From Branchipolynoe longqiensis (lineage: Eukaryota > Annelida > Polychaeta > Phyllodocida > Polynoidae), in NCBI GenBank assembly GCA_030323885.1, contig CM059186.1:28939005-29003004 (forward strand): a DNA stretch of 64,000 bases, in the 5' to 3' direction. The translations under genes and the position numbers were made by a program. Below, piece by piece: positions 1 to 10,599 of this stretch (positions within the stretch are counted from its first letter, which is position 1; each line of letters opens with the position of its first letter). A model generated the notes under the pieces. It searched no databases. It was not told the origin of the DNA and saw only the letters and a program-made list of their open reading frames with translations.

Positions 1-460
1 CCACTCCCCTCCCCGACCCACTGCAGACCCTTCCACCTCCCCTCCCTCTTCCCCGCCCTCCTACCTCTGACTGTCCGAATACCTTCGAAGAGTCCCAGCG
101 AGAGGAATTTGCTGACCGAAGCACTTCTTTCCTGACCTTCTCACGAAGGATGGGATGGACATGAAGATCCCCCCCCCCTCTCTACCCTCCCCCCTCCTCC
201 TCCTCACTACCACCACAACCACCACAGGAGGACACGTGGAGGAGGAGGGCAAGGCGAGGACATTTGGATATCTGTTAGTGAACAAAAGAGGGGTGGGCTC
301 GGTAACTCGGCACGAACCATACACGACCGAGAGTTAAAATAAAACAATTGATTGAATTGAACACATGGTCGTGTTTTCGGCAACAGCCTTATGCGTCCTG
401 TTGCTATTATCGGACTGCAGCCCCCTGCGTGGGGAGAGAGGTTCAGCTTTTGGACTTATA
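1..460. other. Unassigned low-complexity start of window
   Basis: The first 60 bases and 155-240 are pyrimidine- or CAC-rich simple sequence. The rest is unique-looking DNA with no recognisable gene. The short open frames on both strands have simple-repeat composition and no domain. Confidence 0.5.
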
Positions 461-702
461 TCAGTGCACACTCATGGTGAGTTTATAGTGCTGCCCTACT
501 GGGAAATCGCGCTGCCAGCACCATGACCCAATATCCCACTCAGTCGTATTATCCAGACACTGAGCCAATTGCCCTATCCTATTAATGTCAAGTGCCAGGC
601 TAGGAAGCGACATGTATCAATTTTGAAAGTCATTGGTTTGATTCGACCGGGAATTAAACTCCCGATTTCCCGCACGGGAGGCCTGCGCTCACCTACCACT
701 CT
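461..702 (-). mobile_element. SINE-A, partial
   Basis: This is the body of the most abundant repeat of the window, in reverse orientation. It carries the family landmarks 'cactcagtc', 'gccaggctaggaagcgac' and 'cattggtttga', and runs into the tRNA-like head (variant with 'ggcctgcgctc'). The 3' tail with 'cgtcctagcaacatctaagg' is missing, so the copy is truncated. Confidence 0.8.
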
Positions 703-732
703 CGGTGTGGGTGAAGAGTGGAATAGAAGTAG

Positions 733-1460
733 ATGGGGTGGGGGGTGGGGGGGGGGCGCGGGGTGGGGGCAGCTGGTCTGCTTTATAGTCTGCTTATGGG
801 TGGACATGGAGGTGGAGGACAAGGAGGAGGAGGAGGAGTAATGGGAATTCAGTCATGGAGGAGACGCAATGGACGTATTCGACTGGGCCTTTCTATATGC
901 ACATCAAAATATTTCTTTACAAATTCCTATTCGGCCGGGACCAGAAGTGGGTTTCTATATGTATGAATCAAATGTGTCTTGTGGCTCCATCCATAAGGTC
1001 AAATGGTATATTTTGAGAGGAGGGAAGGAGCGGAGGCGGGAGGGGGATCCGAGTGAAGAGAGAGAAGGGAAGCGGGGGAGGAGCAGCAAAGAAGAGGGAG
1101 GGAAGGGAGGGGGCAGGGAGGACGGGGGCTGGGGAAGAAGGGGAGGGAAAGGAATGCGGCGGATGGATGGAAGGGAAGGGAAGGAAAGAAGGGAGGGGAA
1201 TGGGAGTCAGTGGAGGGAAGGGATGGGGAGGAGGTAGGGAGTGAGGAGGGAGGGGAGGGAGGGGAGGGGAGCGGAGGGAGGTGAGGGAGGGTAGGGGAGG
1301 GAAGGGAGGAAAGAGAGGAAGTGGAGGGGTGAGGGCGTGGAGGAAGGGGAGGGAAGGGAAGGGAGGAGGACAGAGAAGAGGAGGAAGGGGAGGAAGGAGA
1401 TGTGGAGGAGGGGAGGAAGGGAAGGGAGAGGATGGAGGAGAGGTTCTGTTTGGGCAACTG
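733..1460. repeat. G-rich and polypurine simple-sequence tract
   Basis: At 733-770 there is a GGGGT/GGGC tract. From about 1016 to 1446 nearly every base on the plus strand is a purine, in irregular GGGAGG/GGAAGG units. Long homopurine runs can form triplex or G-rich structures. The long open frames here on both strands are composition artefacts (Gly/Arg/Glu or Ser/Pro only). Confidence 0.85.
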
Positions 1461-2020
1461 CTAACCTACTGGAGGAGGGTTATTTTAACATGGGCCTGCA
1501 CGCCTACTCTGACTGGGAAGTGGTGGCGGCGGTGGGTGGTGGTGGTGGTGGCTAACATTGGTGGTGGTTATGGGTTAGGGGGCGATTAATGAGAAACGCT
1601 AATAAAGGTTAAAAATACAAATAAAGATATAACAAAGCGTGCCCCCCCCCCCCCCCGCCACGAAAAAGAAAGCAGCACCGTTGCGATTTGGCATAGGTGA
1701 GCGGCCGGTCAATTAGGCCCCACGTGCGTCGACCAGCGCCACTAGCGGCCGAATGATTAGGTCGGCCGAGGCACTGCCCAGGACTGGGCCGGGTCCCATT
1801 TACCAAGGTTTCCACCAGAAGGCGGTGTCCTTGAAATTTAAATATACACCCACTTCCCCCGCACCCCCTCCCCCCCCCCCAAAAAAAAAACACGCCCAAA
1901 AAACCTACGCCGCGTCCACTGCATGCGTCCCTGGCCAGGTGGAGCGTCTTGTGGAAGGTGGCGCCACCTATGATAGAATGCAGACGTAATGTATGACAAC
2001 CCTAAATCATATATATATAT

Positions 2021-2108
2021 ATGATGTGCGCACTGTCACAAGTCGGTGCCCGTCCTGATATGATCATAGATGCTATATGTAAAACTCCAACAAACAAAAC
2101 GAACATCT
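2021..2108 (+). mobile_element. SINE-A 3' tail fragment
   Basis: Only the end of the family is present: 'gcgcactgtcacaagtcgg', 'cccgtcctgatatga' and a tail ending in CAAACAAAAC. It follows a short TA tract. The same fragment is at 8277 in the second block copy, so it predates the duplication. Confidence 0.75.
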
Positions 2109-2230
2109 TGTGTGTGGCTTGTAAGCACAATATATGACAAATTTGATCTCTGGAATGTACCATCACCTGTGTTCAGCAAACCCTATTATCGGCTAACCTC
2201 TGCCAGATGGAATGAATATTTCCAATCTTA

Positions 2231-2573
2231 GTTTGTTTGTTTGTTGTTGTTTTACGTCCTAGCAACATCTAAGGTCATATCAGGATGGGTACCGACTTGT
2301 GACAGTGCGCACTCATGGCAACTTTATAGTGCTGTCCCACTGGGAAACCAGGCCGCCGGCACCATGACCAGGTATCCCACTCAGTCACATTATCCTGACA
2401 CTGAGCACACCAGTCCTTGCCCTATCCTAATAATGCCGAGCGCCTGGCTAGGAAGCGACAAGTATCAATTTTAAAGTCATTGGTTTGACTCGACCGGGAC
2501 TCGAACCCACGACCCCACGATCTACCAGCACGGGAGACGGGCGCTCTAACTCATTCGGCCATCCCGTCTGGTC
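2231..2573 (-). mobile_element. SINE-A, full length, with target-site duplication
   Basis: This is a complete element in reverse orientation. It runs from a (GTTT)n tail, through the 'acgtcctagcaacatctaagg' 3' domain and the body, to a tRNA-like head with a B box (GGTTCGAACCC-like when read on the minus strand). It is flanked by near-identical direct repeats 'ccaatctta' (2222-2230) and 'ccaatgtta' (2574-2582). The other block copy has the empty site 'ccaatgtta' at about 8472, which proves insertion by a retroposon mechanism and dates it after the two copies separated. Confidence 0.92.
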
Positions 2574-2582
2574 CCAATGTTA

Positions 2583-3111
2583 GTTGATGTCCCTGCTATT
2601 ACAGGTCACCTGCTATACTAAGATAACATTGGTCTGGATACAGAGTAGTCCTTTGGTGGTAGTTACCATTCTAGGTCCACACTGATTAATATTGCCTCCA
2701 TTTTGGGGGAAACAATTCCCATTACTTACAGTTACACACACAATCACAATCAACCATTTCCAGGTCTCAAAAACTTAAAAGCGATTTTATTAGCAACAAG
2801 ACACTAACTTAATAATGCTACTAATTTGACACCTACCTACACATTCCAAACTGAACTAAGATTAATAAGTAAACCTGGCCATTAGATAGGTTAGACTTGT
2901 ACAATATCTAGTTGTATTTGTGGAAAAGAAAGGCTTACGACACAAATATAGCACTGGAGCATTTCTGCACTATCAGTATCAGTGTATTAATTCTGAACTG
3001 AAATTAGTTTTTCTAAAAAGAAACACCAAAAAAAACCTAATTATTCTTCACCGTATATACACCCATTCACCTACAACAATATTAATAAAACTGCCAGGTT
3101 GCAGACCAACT
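2583..3111. other. Unassigned, mostly AT-rich, within the duplicated block
   Basis: No gene, RNA or repeat boundary is recognised here. The short open frames are identical in both block copies only because the DNA is identical. They show no domain or codon pattern. Confidence 0.4.
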
Positions 3112-3306
3112 GTAGTAAAACCTCTCTAACTGACCAGCGCCACAGCTCGACCACTCCCCTATATCAATCGCTTTATTTGGGTCCCAAACGATCGCCCATA
3201 CAATACCATTGTAACAAAATGAAAAACTCCCTAAACCGACCACCTCCCTAAATGGATCATTTAAAGTCGCTCCCATGGTTAGTCGATTTAGAGAAGTTTT
3301 ACTCTA
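3112..3306. mobile_element. pogo/Tc1-like MITE, copy 1
   Basis: The left end reads 'agtaaaacctctctaactg' and the right end is its inverted counterpart 'gatttagagaagttttact'. The interior has iterated 'gaccac/cgaccac' and 'atttgggtccc'. The same short element occurs at 9697 and, with clearer ends, at 34605. Length and ends fit a non-autonomous pogo/Tigger-type DNA transposon. The family assignment is by recall of the end sequence. Confidence 0.6.
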
Positions 3307-3371
3307 GTTTGTGCCTAAGTCGGCGCACAACTGTCTGTGATGGTGATAGATATATATATTTTTTTAATATT

Positions 3372-3530
3372 TTTTTATTGAGGCTGTATTTATACTGTCC
3401 ATAGCCTATAAGCCCGGGGACCCAGGCTTGTTTTCAATGCTGACCAGTTGTAGTGTTGGTGTTATCTTACCACACAGTAGCTGCTGATAAGTTATTTGAT
3501 TGCCTGCATTTCAGTAGCAGATAGATATCC
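3372..3530 (+). repeat. R160 repeat, first of a close pair
   Basis: A 155-160 bp unit from 'attgaggctgtatttatac' to 'cagtagcagatagata' is repeated almost exactly at 4718-4870, 1.35 kb away, and again in the second block copy at 9957 and 11306. A diverged version is at 8545. Between the pair lie a LINE end, a MITE piece and a SINE-A. The unit has no coding signal. Confidence 0.7.
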
Positions 3531-3712
3531 GGTATCGCGGGTGACCAGCCTCGCAAGAATATCAACTGTTGCGGTCATATTTAGACCAGCAAAGAGCTGA
3601 GTATGAAAAGACACCACAGTACAGACAGAAGGACACGGAAGCAGCACGCCACCTGGCTGGTGGATCAGTAGGCAAGGCGCCCAAGTATTAGTCATGTCAC
3701 CACACCGGCTGC

Positions 3713-3925
3713 AATTATTATGGTGTTGTCTATTTACTTAGCCTCAACATTCAAGAGATACAAACTGCAGTGGTGTGGTCATGTTTTCTGTTCATTAAGT
3801 CTGGCAAAAGCCATCTTGCAAGGCACAGTGATAGAGAGAAGAAGAGAAGAGGACAAAGGAACAGATGAGAATACAACATCAGGATATGGACAGGCCTGGA
3901 GTTTGGCAAACTGTTACTGCTGAAG
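3713..3925 (+). pseudogene. LINE reverse transcriptase C-terminal remnant, copy 1
   Basis: Translation gives a degraded version of the C-terminal region of non-LTR retrotransposon ORF2. 'KLQWCGH' is followed by 'LAKAILQGTVIERRREE' in one frame. After a frame change, 'WTGLEFGKL' follows at about 3890-3915. This RWxGH...GRR...W-GLEF layout is typical of the extreme end of many LINE ORF2 proteins. No RT catalytic part is present, so this is a 5'-truncated, decayed insertion. An identical copy is at 10298-10510. Confidence 0.7.
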
Positions 3926-3992
3926 CTAATTATGTCAGAGTTTTGACGTGCATGCAAAAATAAATTTGACATGTTTGCACTTCGGAAGTGCC
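3926..3992 (+). mobile_element. MITE-1 fragment
   Basis: 'gtcagagttttgac' followed by 'aatttgacatgtttgcactt' matches the inner part of the TIR element best preserved at 14799-15148 and 50317-50672. Only about 65 bases remain. It is repeated at 10511-10577. Confidence 0.6.
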
Positions 3993-4014
3993 ATAGGGGA
4001 TCCCAGCATAGGAG

Positions 4015-4332
4015 CGGTCACGGTGGCCGAATCGGTAAGAGCGCTGGCTTCCCGTGTGGAAGGTCGGAGTCAATCTAAAGACTTACAAAATTGATACTTG
4101 TCACTACTTAACCTGGCGCTTGGCATTACTAGAACGGGGCAAGGACTGGTGAGCTCAGTGTCAGGATAATGTGACCAAGCGGGAAGTTGGGGGTAATGGT
4201 GCTGGTGGCATGGTCTTCCAATGGGGCAGCTCTATAAAATCACCATGAGTGTGCACTCTCACAAGTCAGTACCCATCCGGATATGATCATATATGTTGCT
4301 CTGATGTAAAACCCCAACAAACAAAACAAACA
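4015..4332 (+). mobile_element. SINE-A, full length (copy 1)
   Basis: The tRNA-like head 'ggtggccgaatcggtaagag' (A-box region) belongs to the second head subtype, with a decayed B box. Family body and tail 'ccccaacaaacaaaac' follow. It is duplicated at 10600-10917. Confidence 0.88.
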
Positions 4333-4717
4333 ATCCATGTGCAGGTTTATATAGTCGGGCGCATGCGCACCATGGGCCGCCGAGTTGCTCACCAGGCACG
4401 CTACTTGTAGACGCTTTGTTATCCAGGCAGAAGGGTACCCATGTGGCAACCACCATGACCCTTTCACAAAAGTCGACGTCCCGGGGCGCCGTGCACAGAC
4501 ATGCGCAAAGCACCAGAAGTGCGCACTTCCGGTGCTGAGTGGGGTGTGGATAGGGGTAGGAGTTGGGGAAGTGGAGTGATGGGGGGGGGGGGGCGTTGCT
4601 CGATGATGAATGGAGGTGGGCACACCATGACTCTGCCTTGTGAGTGGGAGTGGGGGTGGGAGTGTGTGAAATGGGGGGGGGGTTACGGGTGTTTTTTAAA
4701 TTAAAATCTTTTTTTTG

Positions 4718-4870
4718 TATTGAGGCTGTATTTATACTGTCCATAGCATATAAGCCCGGGTACCCAGGCTTGTTTTCAATGCTGGCCAGTTGTAGTGTTG
4801 GTGTTATCTTACCACACAGTAGCTGCTGATAAGGTATTTGATTGCCTGCATTTCAGTAGCAGATAGATAA
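4718..4870 (+). repeat. R160 repeat, second of the pair
   Basis: Nearly identical to 3372-3530. It differs at a few positions, such as 'catataagcccgggtaccc' against 'cctataagcccggggaccc'. It follows a G-run and T-run stretch. Confidence 0.7.
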
Positions 4871-5298
4871 TTGGTTGGTATGGTTAGTAGCCTATGTTAG
4901 TTTTTTTTTTGGATTTTCTTGGCATATATGTATTTTATTTTGTTCTACTCTTATTACTAGACTAGCCTACTCCTATTTACATATCATAGGCTTGTACGTA
5001 GCTGTGTGGTACTGGCTACTTTTGGCATGGTTACCTTCCATTGGGCGTCCTGCTGGTAGGCTGTGACATATCACATGCCCCTTTGCGAGCAGCTTAGTGG
5101 GGGTTTCCTAGCCTTATTTTTTGTGATCGGATGAGGTAGGGTTTGTGACGCAAGACTTGGTGATTTTTATCGTACAAAAGAATAGGAAATGTGGGAAGAG
5201 GAGGAGCAGGAGTAAGATGAGTAGGGGGAGGCCGGGAAAGGAAGAGGGTTAAGGGAGGGAGGGAAAGAAGCGAAAGAGGATGGGGATGAGGATAAAAG

Positions 5299-5632
5299 GG
5301 TTGGTTGTTGGAGTTTTTTATCCTAGCAACATCTAAGGTCATATCAGCATGGGTACCGACTAGTGACAGTGGATACTTATGGTGACTGTATAGTGCTGCC
5401 TCAGTGGGAAATCAGGCCACCGACACCATGACCTGATATCCCACGCAGTCACATTATCCGGACACTGAGCCAACCAGTCCTTGCCCTATTCTAATAATGC
5501 TCGAGCGCCTGTCTAGGAAGTGACAATTGTCAATTTTATAAGTCATTGGTTTGACTCGGACCGGGAAACCGAACTCCCGACCTTCCGCACGCCAGGCCTG
5601 CGTTGTACCGATCAGACCACCGTGCCTGGTCC
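5299..5632 (-). mobile_element. SINE-A, full length, reverse (copy 1)
   Basis: Starts with the family 3' end 'ggttggttgttggagtttt' and ends with a tRNA-like head ('ccgatcagaccaccgtgcc' on this strand). It is repeated at 11888-12226. Confidence 0.88.
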
Positions 5633-6230
5633 CCTGGTGGTCGGTGCTTGCGGAAGGGAGCCGAGAGCATCGACTGGGGCTTGTCGGTGATGGGCATGTG
5701 TGTGACGACGGGTGGCTGATTGGCAATAGCAGGCGGAGATAGTGCGGCTAAGTTGACCGGCGTGCCCGGGGTTCCTCCCCGCCCCCGTCCCCCCGTGGTA
5801 TGACCCTACTCCCCCCCCTAACCTCCCACCTCCACGCCTCTCCCCACACCCCACACCCCATACCCAGCTCTCCTCGTTTGACGGGCCGATATATTGGCTG
5901 TGTCGTCGTACCATGGATTATTAACCAGCTTGGCGACAACCCCGTCCTGTGTCTCCCCCCTCACCCCCCGTCCTGTGTCTCTCCCCCCCCCCCCCCCCCC
6001 CCCCCACCCTGCCCACCCAACTCCCCTCCACCCAACCACATCCCCCCCCCCCGCACCACACACACAGCAACACCTCATCGCCTGGTTCCCAGCGAGACTG
6101 TGAAGCTCAGCAGTATGTACAGGGCGGTAGGGGGAGGGGGGGGGGGCGGGGGGGGGGGGCTAGGGGCGGGGGAGAGGGAGGACGGAAGCGGGGGTAACTG
6201 GTGCCGGCGGCGCCGGACCCGGAGCCCGTC
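5633..6230. other. GC-rich region upstream of the flavoprotein-like exon, copy 1
   Basis: This stretch contains a C homopolymer-rich tract (about 5980-6005) and G-rich tracts (6127-6165) that differ in length from the second copy. It also has islands of well-conserved DNA such as the E-box-like 'cacgtg'-free segment around 5880-5940. A CpG-containing, promoter-like composition is compatible with a 5' flank, but no TATA box is seen. Confidence 0.3.
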
Positions 6231-6284
6231 ATGTCGGCTTCTGCCTTTACTGCTCAAAATGTTGTGGTGATCGGCTCTGGCGTC
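6231..6284 (+). CDS. Possible first coding exon of a DAO/DDO-like FAD oxidoreductase, copy 1
   Basis: An ATG at 6231 opens an 18-codon frame whose end reads QNVVVIGSGV before a TAG at 6285. This is the classic N-terminal beta-strand and glycine loop (VVVIGxGVxG) of Rossmann FAD-binding oxidoreductases. D-amino-acid and D-aspartate oxidases begin almost exactly this way, a few residues after the initiator Met. The frame stops mid-motif, so it would have to be a first exon spliced at or before the GTC codon. The only GT there gives a weak donor (GTCTAG), which is the main weakness. No second exon was found downstream, where copy 1 runs into the assembly gap. Copy 2 keeps the frame with one Ser-to-Phe change. 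It could still be chance. Confidence 0.3.
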
Positions 6285-6365
6285 TAGCCCCCAGGTGGAT
6301 GGAGCGCCATCTGCCGAGACGCCCCCCTTATCACCATTTCTACTCCCTTCTTTCCCTCCCCCATA

Positions 6366-6865
6366 NNNNNNNNNNNNNNNNNNNNNNNNNNNNNNNNNNN
6401 NNNNNNNNNNNNNNNNNNNNNNNNNNNNNNNNNNNNNNNNNNNNNNNNNNNNNNNNNNNNNNNNNNNNNNNNNNNNNNNNNNNNNNNNNNNNNNNNNNNN
6501 NNNNNNNNNNNNNNNNNNNNNNNNNNNNNNNNNNNNNNNNNNNNNNNNNNNNNNNNNNNNNNNNNNNNNNNNNNNNNNNNNNNNNNNNNNNNNNNNNNNN
6601 NNNNNNNNNNNNNNNNNNNNNNNNNNNNNNNNNNNNNNNNNNNNNNNNNNNNNNNNNNNNNNNNNNNNNNNNNNNNNNNNNNNNNNNNNNNNNNNNNNNN
6701 NNNNNNNNNNNNNNNNNNNNNNNNNNNNNNNNNNNNNNNNNNNNNNNNNNNNNNNNNNNNNNNNNNNNNNNNNNNNNNNNNNNNNNNNNNNNNNNNNNNN
6801 NNNNNNNNNNNNNNNNNNNNNNNNNNNNNNNNNNNNNNNNNNNNNNNNNNNNNNNNNNNNNNNNN
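6366..6865. other. Assembly gap of exactly 500 N
   Basis: A run of 500 N is a conventional placeholder length, so the true distance between the flanks is unknown. It sits directly between the two copies of the duplicated block. Confidence 0.99.
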
Positions 6866-7840
6866 GGTGGGGTGTGCTGGCGGTGGTGGTGGTAGCGGGG
6901 TGTAGTGGTGGGCTGTAGGAGGTGGTTGGTAGTTGGTAGTGGGGTGGGCAGTGATGATGGTGGTGCTATGGGCGTTGGTGGAGGGTGGTGGTGGCGGTGG
7001 TGGTGGTAGAGGTGGTAGTAGTGGTGGTGGTGTGGAGGGTGGTGGTACTGGTAGTGGTGGTGGGTGGTGATTGGCAGTGATGATGGTGGTGTTATGGGTG
7101 TTGGTGAAGGGTGGTGGTGGCGGTGGTGGTGGTAGAGGTGGTAGTAGTGGTGGTGGTGTGGAGGGTGGTGGTAGACGTGGTAGTAGTGGTGGTGCTGTGG
7201 AGGGTGGTGGTACTGGTAGTGGTGGTGGGTGGTGTGTGGCAATGGTGATGGTGGTGTTATGGGTGTTGGTGATGGAGGGTGGTGGTGGCGGTGGTGGTGG
7301 TAGATGTGGTAGTAGTGGTGGTGCTGTGGAGGGTGGTGGTAGTGGTAGTGGTGGTGGGTGGTGGGTGGCAGTGATGATGGTGGTGTTATGGGTGTTGGTG
7401 ATGGGTGGTGGTGGTGGTGGTGGTAGAGGTGGTAGTAGTGGTGGTGCTGTAGAGGGTGGTGGTACTGGTAGTGGTGGTGGGTGGTGGGTGGTAGTGATGA
7501 TGGTGGTGTTATGGGTGTTGGTGATGGGTCGTGGTGGCGGTGCTGGTGGTAGAGGTGGTAGTAGTGATGGTGGTGTTATGGGTGTTGGTGATGGGTGGTG
7601 GTGGTGGAGGTTGTGGTGGTAGAGGTGGTGGTGTGGAGGGTGGTGGTACTGGTAGTGGTGGTGGGTGGTGGGTGGTGGGTGGCAGTGATGATGGTGGTGT
7701 TATGGGTGTCGGTGATGGGTGGTGGTGGTGGTGGTGGTGGTAGCGGTGGTAGTAGTGGTGGTGGTGTTAACGGTGTTGGTGATGGGTGGTGGTGGAGGTG
7801 GTGGTGATGGTAGAGCTGGTGGTGGTGCTGGTCTGGGGGA
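6866..7840. repeat. GGT-rich minisatellite with a ~120-130 bp higher-order unit
   Basis: The tract is mostly (GGT)n with recurring landmarks 'gcagtgatgatggtggtg', 'ttatgggtgttggtgatgg' and 'actggtagtggtggtgg'. Successive landmark copies lie near 6948, 7073, 7236, 7367, 7489 and 7680. The long Gly/Val/Trp frames are composition artefacts. Confidence 0.88.
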
Positions 7841-8276
7841 GGGGGCAATTAATGAGAAACGGTAATAAAGGTTAAAAATAAAAATGAAAATAAAACAAAG
7901 CGTACCCCCCCCCCCCGCCACGAAAAAGAAAGCAGCACCGATGCGATTTGGCATAGGTGAGCGGCCGGTCAATTAGGCCCCACGTGCGTCGACCAGCGCC
8001 ACTAGCACCCGAATGATTAGGTCGGCCGAGGCACTTCCCAGGACTGGGCCGGGTCCCGTTTACCAAGGTTTCCACCAGAAGGCGCTGTCCTTGAAATTTA
8101 AATATACACCCACTTCCCCCGCACCCCCTCCCCAAATACAAAAAAACACACCAAAAAAGACGTACGCCGCGTCCACTGCATGTGTGCCTGGCCAGGTGGA
8201 GCGTCTTGTGGAAGGTGGCGCCACCTATGATAGAATGCGGACGTAATGTATGACAACCCTAAATCATATATATATA

Positions 8277-8358
8277 TGATGTGCGCACTGTCACAAGTCG
8301 GTACCCGTCCTGATATGAACTTAGATGTTATGTAAACCTCCAACAAACAAAACGAACA
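8277..8358 (+). mobile_element. SINE-A 3' tail fragment (copy 2)
   Basis: Counterpart of 2021-2108, with small differences in the TA tract and in 'atatgaacttagatg'. Confidence 0.75.
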
Positions 8359-8521
8359 TCTTGTGTGTGACTTGTAAGCACAATATATGACAAATTTGAC
8401 CTCTGGAATGTACCAGCACTTGTGTTCAGCAAACCCTATTATCGGCTAACCTCAGATGGAATGAATACTTCCAATGTTAGTTGATGTCCCTGCAATTACA
8501 GGTCACCTGCAATACTAACAT

Positions 8522-9209
8522 TTTTTGGGGTTTTTTTTGTTACAAGTTTTTTATTCTGCCCATAACGTATAAGCTCCCACGAGGGTGCTTGTTTTCAATG
8601 CTGGACAGCTGTGATACTGGATTGGTCTGGTCCCGCACTCAGGAGTCTTTACCCGATCTTTCTCGTGCCAACCTTTGTGGTTTTGGGTGTTAGTAGTTTC
8701 TATATTAGTTTTTTTGAATTTTCAAAGTTTTTTCCTAACCTGTATATGATAACTTAGCCTACTATGTACATCTATGCAGATGACATACAGGCCTGTGGGA
8801 GAGGATCCCATCCCATTGTGGTTGTTACAGCATCCTTTCATCCATGCCCTGTCCTTAGATAGTACACCAGCGCGCCAGAACACCCCTGGACCCTTCAGGA
8901 CTGCAACTAGGTGGGATGGCTGTGTTGTGTGGTTAGCCATTTTGTATTCCAGGGTGATTCGGATGCATGACCATGGCCTGCCCGGTTCTGCTTTGGTTTG
9001 TGCCAGTACACATACCCAGACGGACTGCGCTGTATGTTGATAGTCCTTCCGAATTCATTAGTACTTAGTAGGGCTAGTTTCCGTATTTGTAATATCTACC
9101 ATCTTTTCTGGCCGGTCTTTTGCTTTTTGTGCCAGAACACAGTAAGCAGTGACTGCACCCAAGATCAGGTGATGTACCTGCTATTACAGGTCACCTGCAA
9201 TACTAACAT
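8522..9209. mobile_element. Copy-2-specific 688-base insertion bounded by a 40-base direct repeat
   Basis: The host sequence ending 'acctgcaatactaacat' occurs at 8482-8521 and again at 9170-9209, while copy 1 has it once (about 2587-2620). The inserted DNA includes a diverged R160 (about 8545-8625, 'gcttgttttcaatgctgga') and an open frame at 8774-9040 without recognisable domains. The 40-base flanking duplication is long for a transposon. Duplication or unequal exchange is as likely as insertion of an unknown retroelement. Confidence 0.6.
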
Positions 9210-9696
9210 AGCATTGGTCTGGATACATAGTAGTCCTTTGGTGGTAGTTACCATTCTAGGTCCACACTGATTAATATTGCCTCCATTATTTGGGAAACAA
9301 TTCCCATTACTTACAGTTACACACACAATCACAATCAACCATTTCCAGGTCTCAAAAACTTAAAAGCGATTTTATTAGCAACAAGACACTAACTTAATAA
9401 TGCTACTAATTTGACACCTACCTACACATTCCAAACTGAACTAAGATTAATAAGTAAACCTGGCCATTAGATAGGTTAGACTTGTACAATATCTAGTTGT
9501 ATTTGTGGAAAAGAAAGGCTTACGACACAAATATAGCACTGGAGCATTTCTGCACTATCAGTATCAGTGTATTAATTCTGAACTGAAATTAGTTTTTCTA
9601 AAAAGAAACACCAAAAAAAACCTAATTATTCTTCACCGTATATACACCCATTCACCTACAACAATATTAATAAAACTGCCAGGTTGCAGACCAACT

Positions 9697-9891
9697 GTAG
9701 TAAAACCTCTCTAACTGACCAGCGCCACAGCTCGACCACTCCCCTATATCAATCGCTTTATTTGGGTCCCAAACGATCGCCCATACAATACCATTGTAAC
9801 AAAATGAAAAACTCCCTAAACCGACCACCTCCCTAAATGGATCATTTAAAGTCGCTCCCATGGTTAGTCGATTTAGAGAAGTTTTACTCTA
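9697..9891. mobile_element. pogo/Tc1-like MITE, copy 2
   Basis: Identical in layout to 3112-3306, with ends 'agtaaaacctctctaactg' and 'gatttagagaagttttact'. Confidence 0.6.
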
Positions 9892-9956
9892 GTTTGTGCC
9901 TAAGTCGGCGCACAACTGTCTGTGATGGTGATAGATATATATATTTTTTTAATATT

Positions 9957-10114
9957 TTTTTATTGAGGCTGTATTTATACTGTCCATAGCCTATAAGCCC
10001 GGGTACCCAGGCTTGTTTTCAATGCTGACCAGTTGTAGTGTTGGTGTTATCTTACCACACAGTAGCTGCTGATAAGTTATTTGATTGCCTGCATTTCAGT
10101 AGCAGATAGATATC
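9957..10114 (+). repeat. R160 repeat, copy 2 first member
   Basis: Counterpart of 3372-3530. Its partner lies at 11306-11461. Confidence 0.7.
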
Positions 10115-10297
10115 CGGTATCGCGGGTGACCAGCCTCGCAAGAATATCAACTGTTGCGGTCATATTTAGACCAGCAAAGAGCTGAGTATGAAAAGACACC
10201 ACAGTACAGACAGAAGGACACGGAAGCAGCACGCCACCTGGCTGGTGGATCAGTAGGCAAGGCGCCCAAGTATTAGTCATGTCACCACACCGGCTGC

Positions 10298-10510
10298 AAT
10301 TATTATGGTGTTGTCTATTTACTTAGCCTCAACATTCAAGAGATACAAACTGCAGTGGTGTGGTCATGTTTTCTGTTCATTAAGTCTGGCAAAAGCCATC
10401 TTGCAAGGCACAGTGATAGAGAGAAGAAGAGAAGAGGACAAAGGAACAGATGAGAATACAACATCAGGATATGGACAGGCCTGGAGTTTGGCAAACTGTT
10501 ACTGCTGAAG
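10298..10510 (+). pseudogene. LINE reverse transcriptase C-terminal remnant, copy 2
   Basis: Same sequence as 3713-3925, including the frame break before the W-GLEF piece. The decay predates separation of the block copies. Confidence 0.7.
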
Positions 10511-10599
10511 CTAATTATGTCAGAGTTTTGACGTGCATGCAAAAATAAATTTGACATGTTTGCACTTCGGAAGTGCCATAGGGGATCCCAGCATAGGAG

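Larger units (their letters stand above)
1577..6365 (+). repeat. Segmental duplication, copy 1
   Basis: This block is repeated in the same orientation at 7841-12972. Homology starts at 'gattaatgagaaacg' just after a GGT-rich tract and runs up to the N gap. The central part (about 2680-5600) is almost base-identical to the second copy at an offset of 6585. The first 600 bases are a little more diverged. Copy 1 carries a SINE-A at 2231-2573 that copy 2 lacks. The 500-base gap next to it means an assembly artefact (two haplotypes laid end to end) is a serious alternative to a true tandem duplication. Confidence 0.92.

Noticed and set aside
1609..1990. Minus-strand frame shared by the two block copies (1609-1899 and 7872-8141)
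   Set aside because: Conservation only reflects the recent duplication. It is disrupted by homopolymer tracts and no domain is seen.
3372..4870. R160 pair as LTRs of a 1.5 kb retrotransposon
   Set aside because: The ends lack TG...CA and no primer site or target duplication is seen. The interior is a patchwork of LINE, MITE and SINE pieces.
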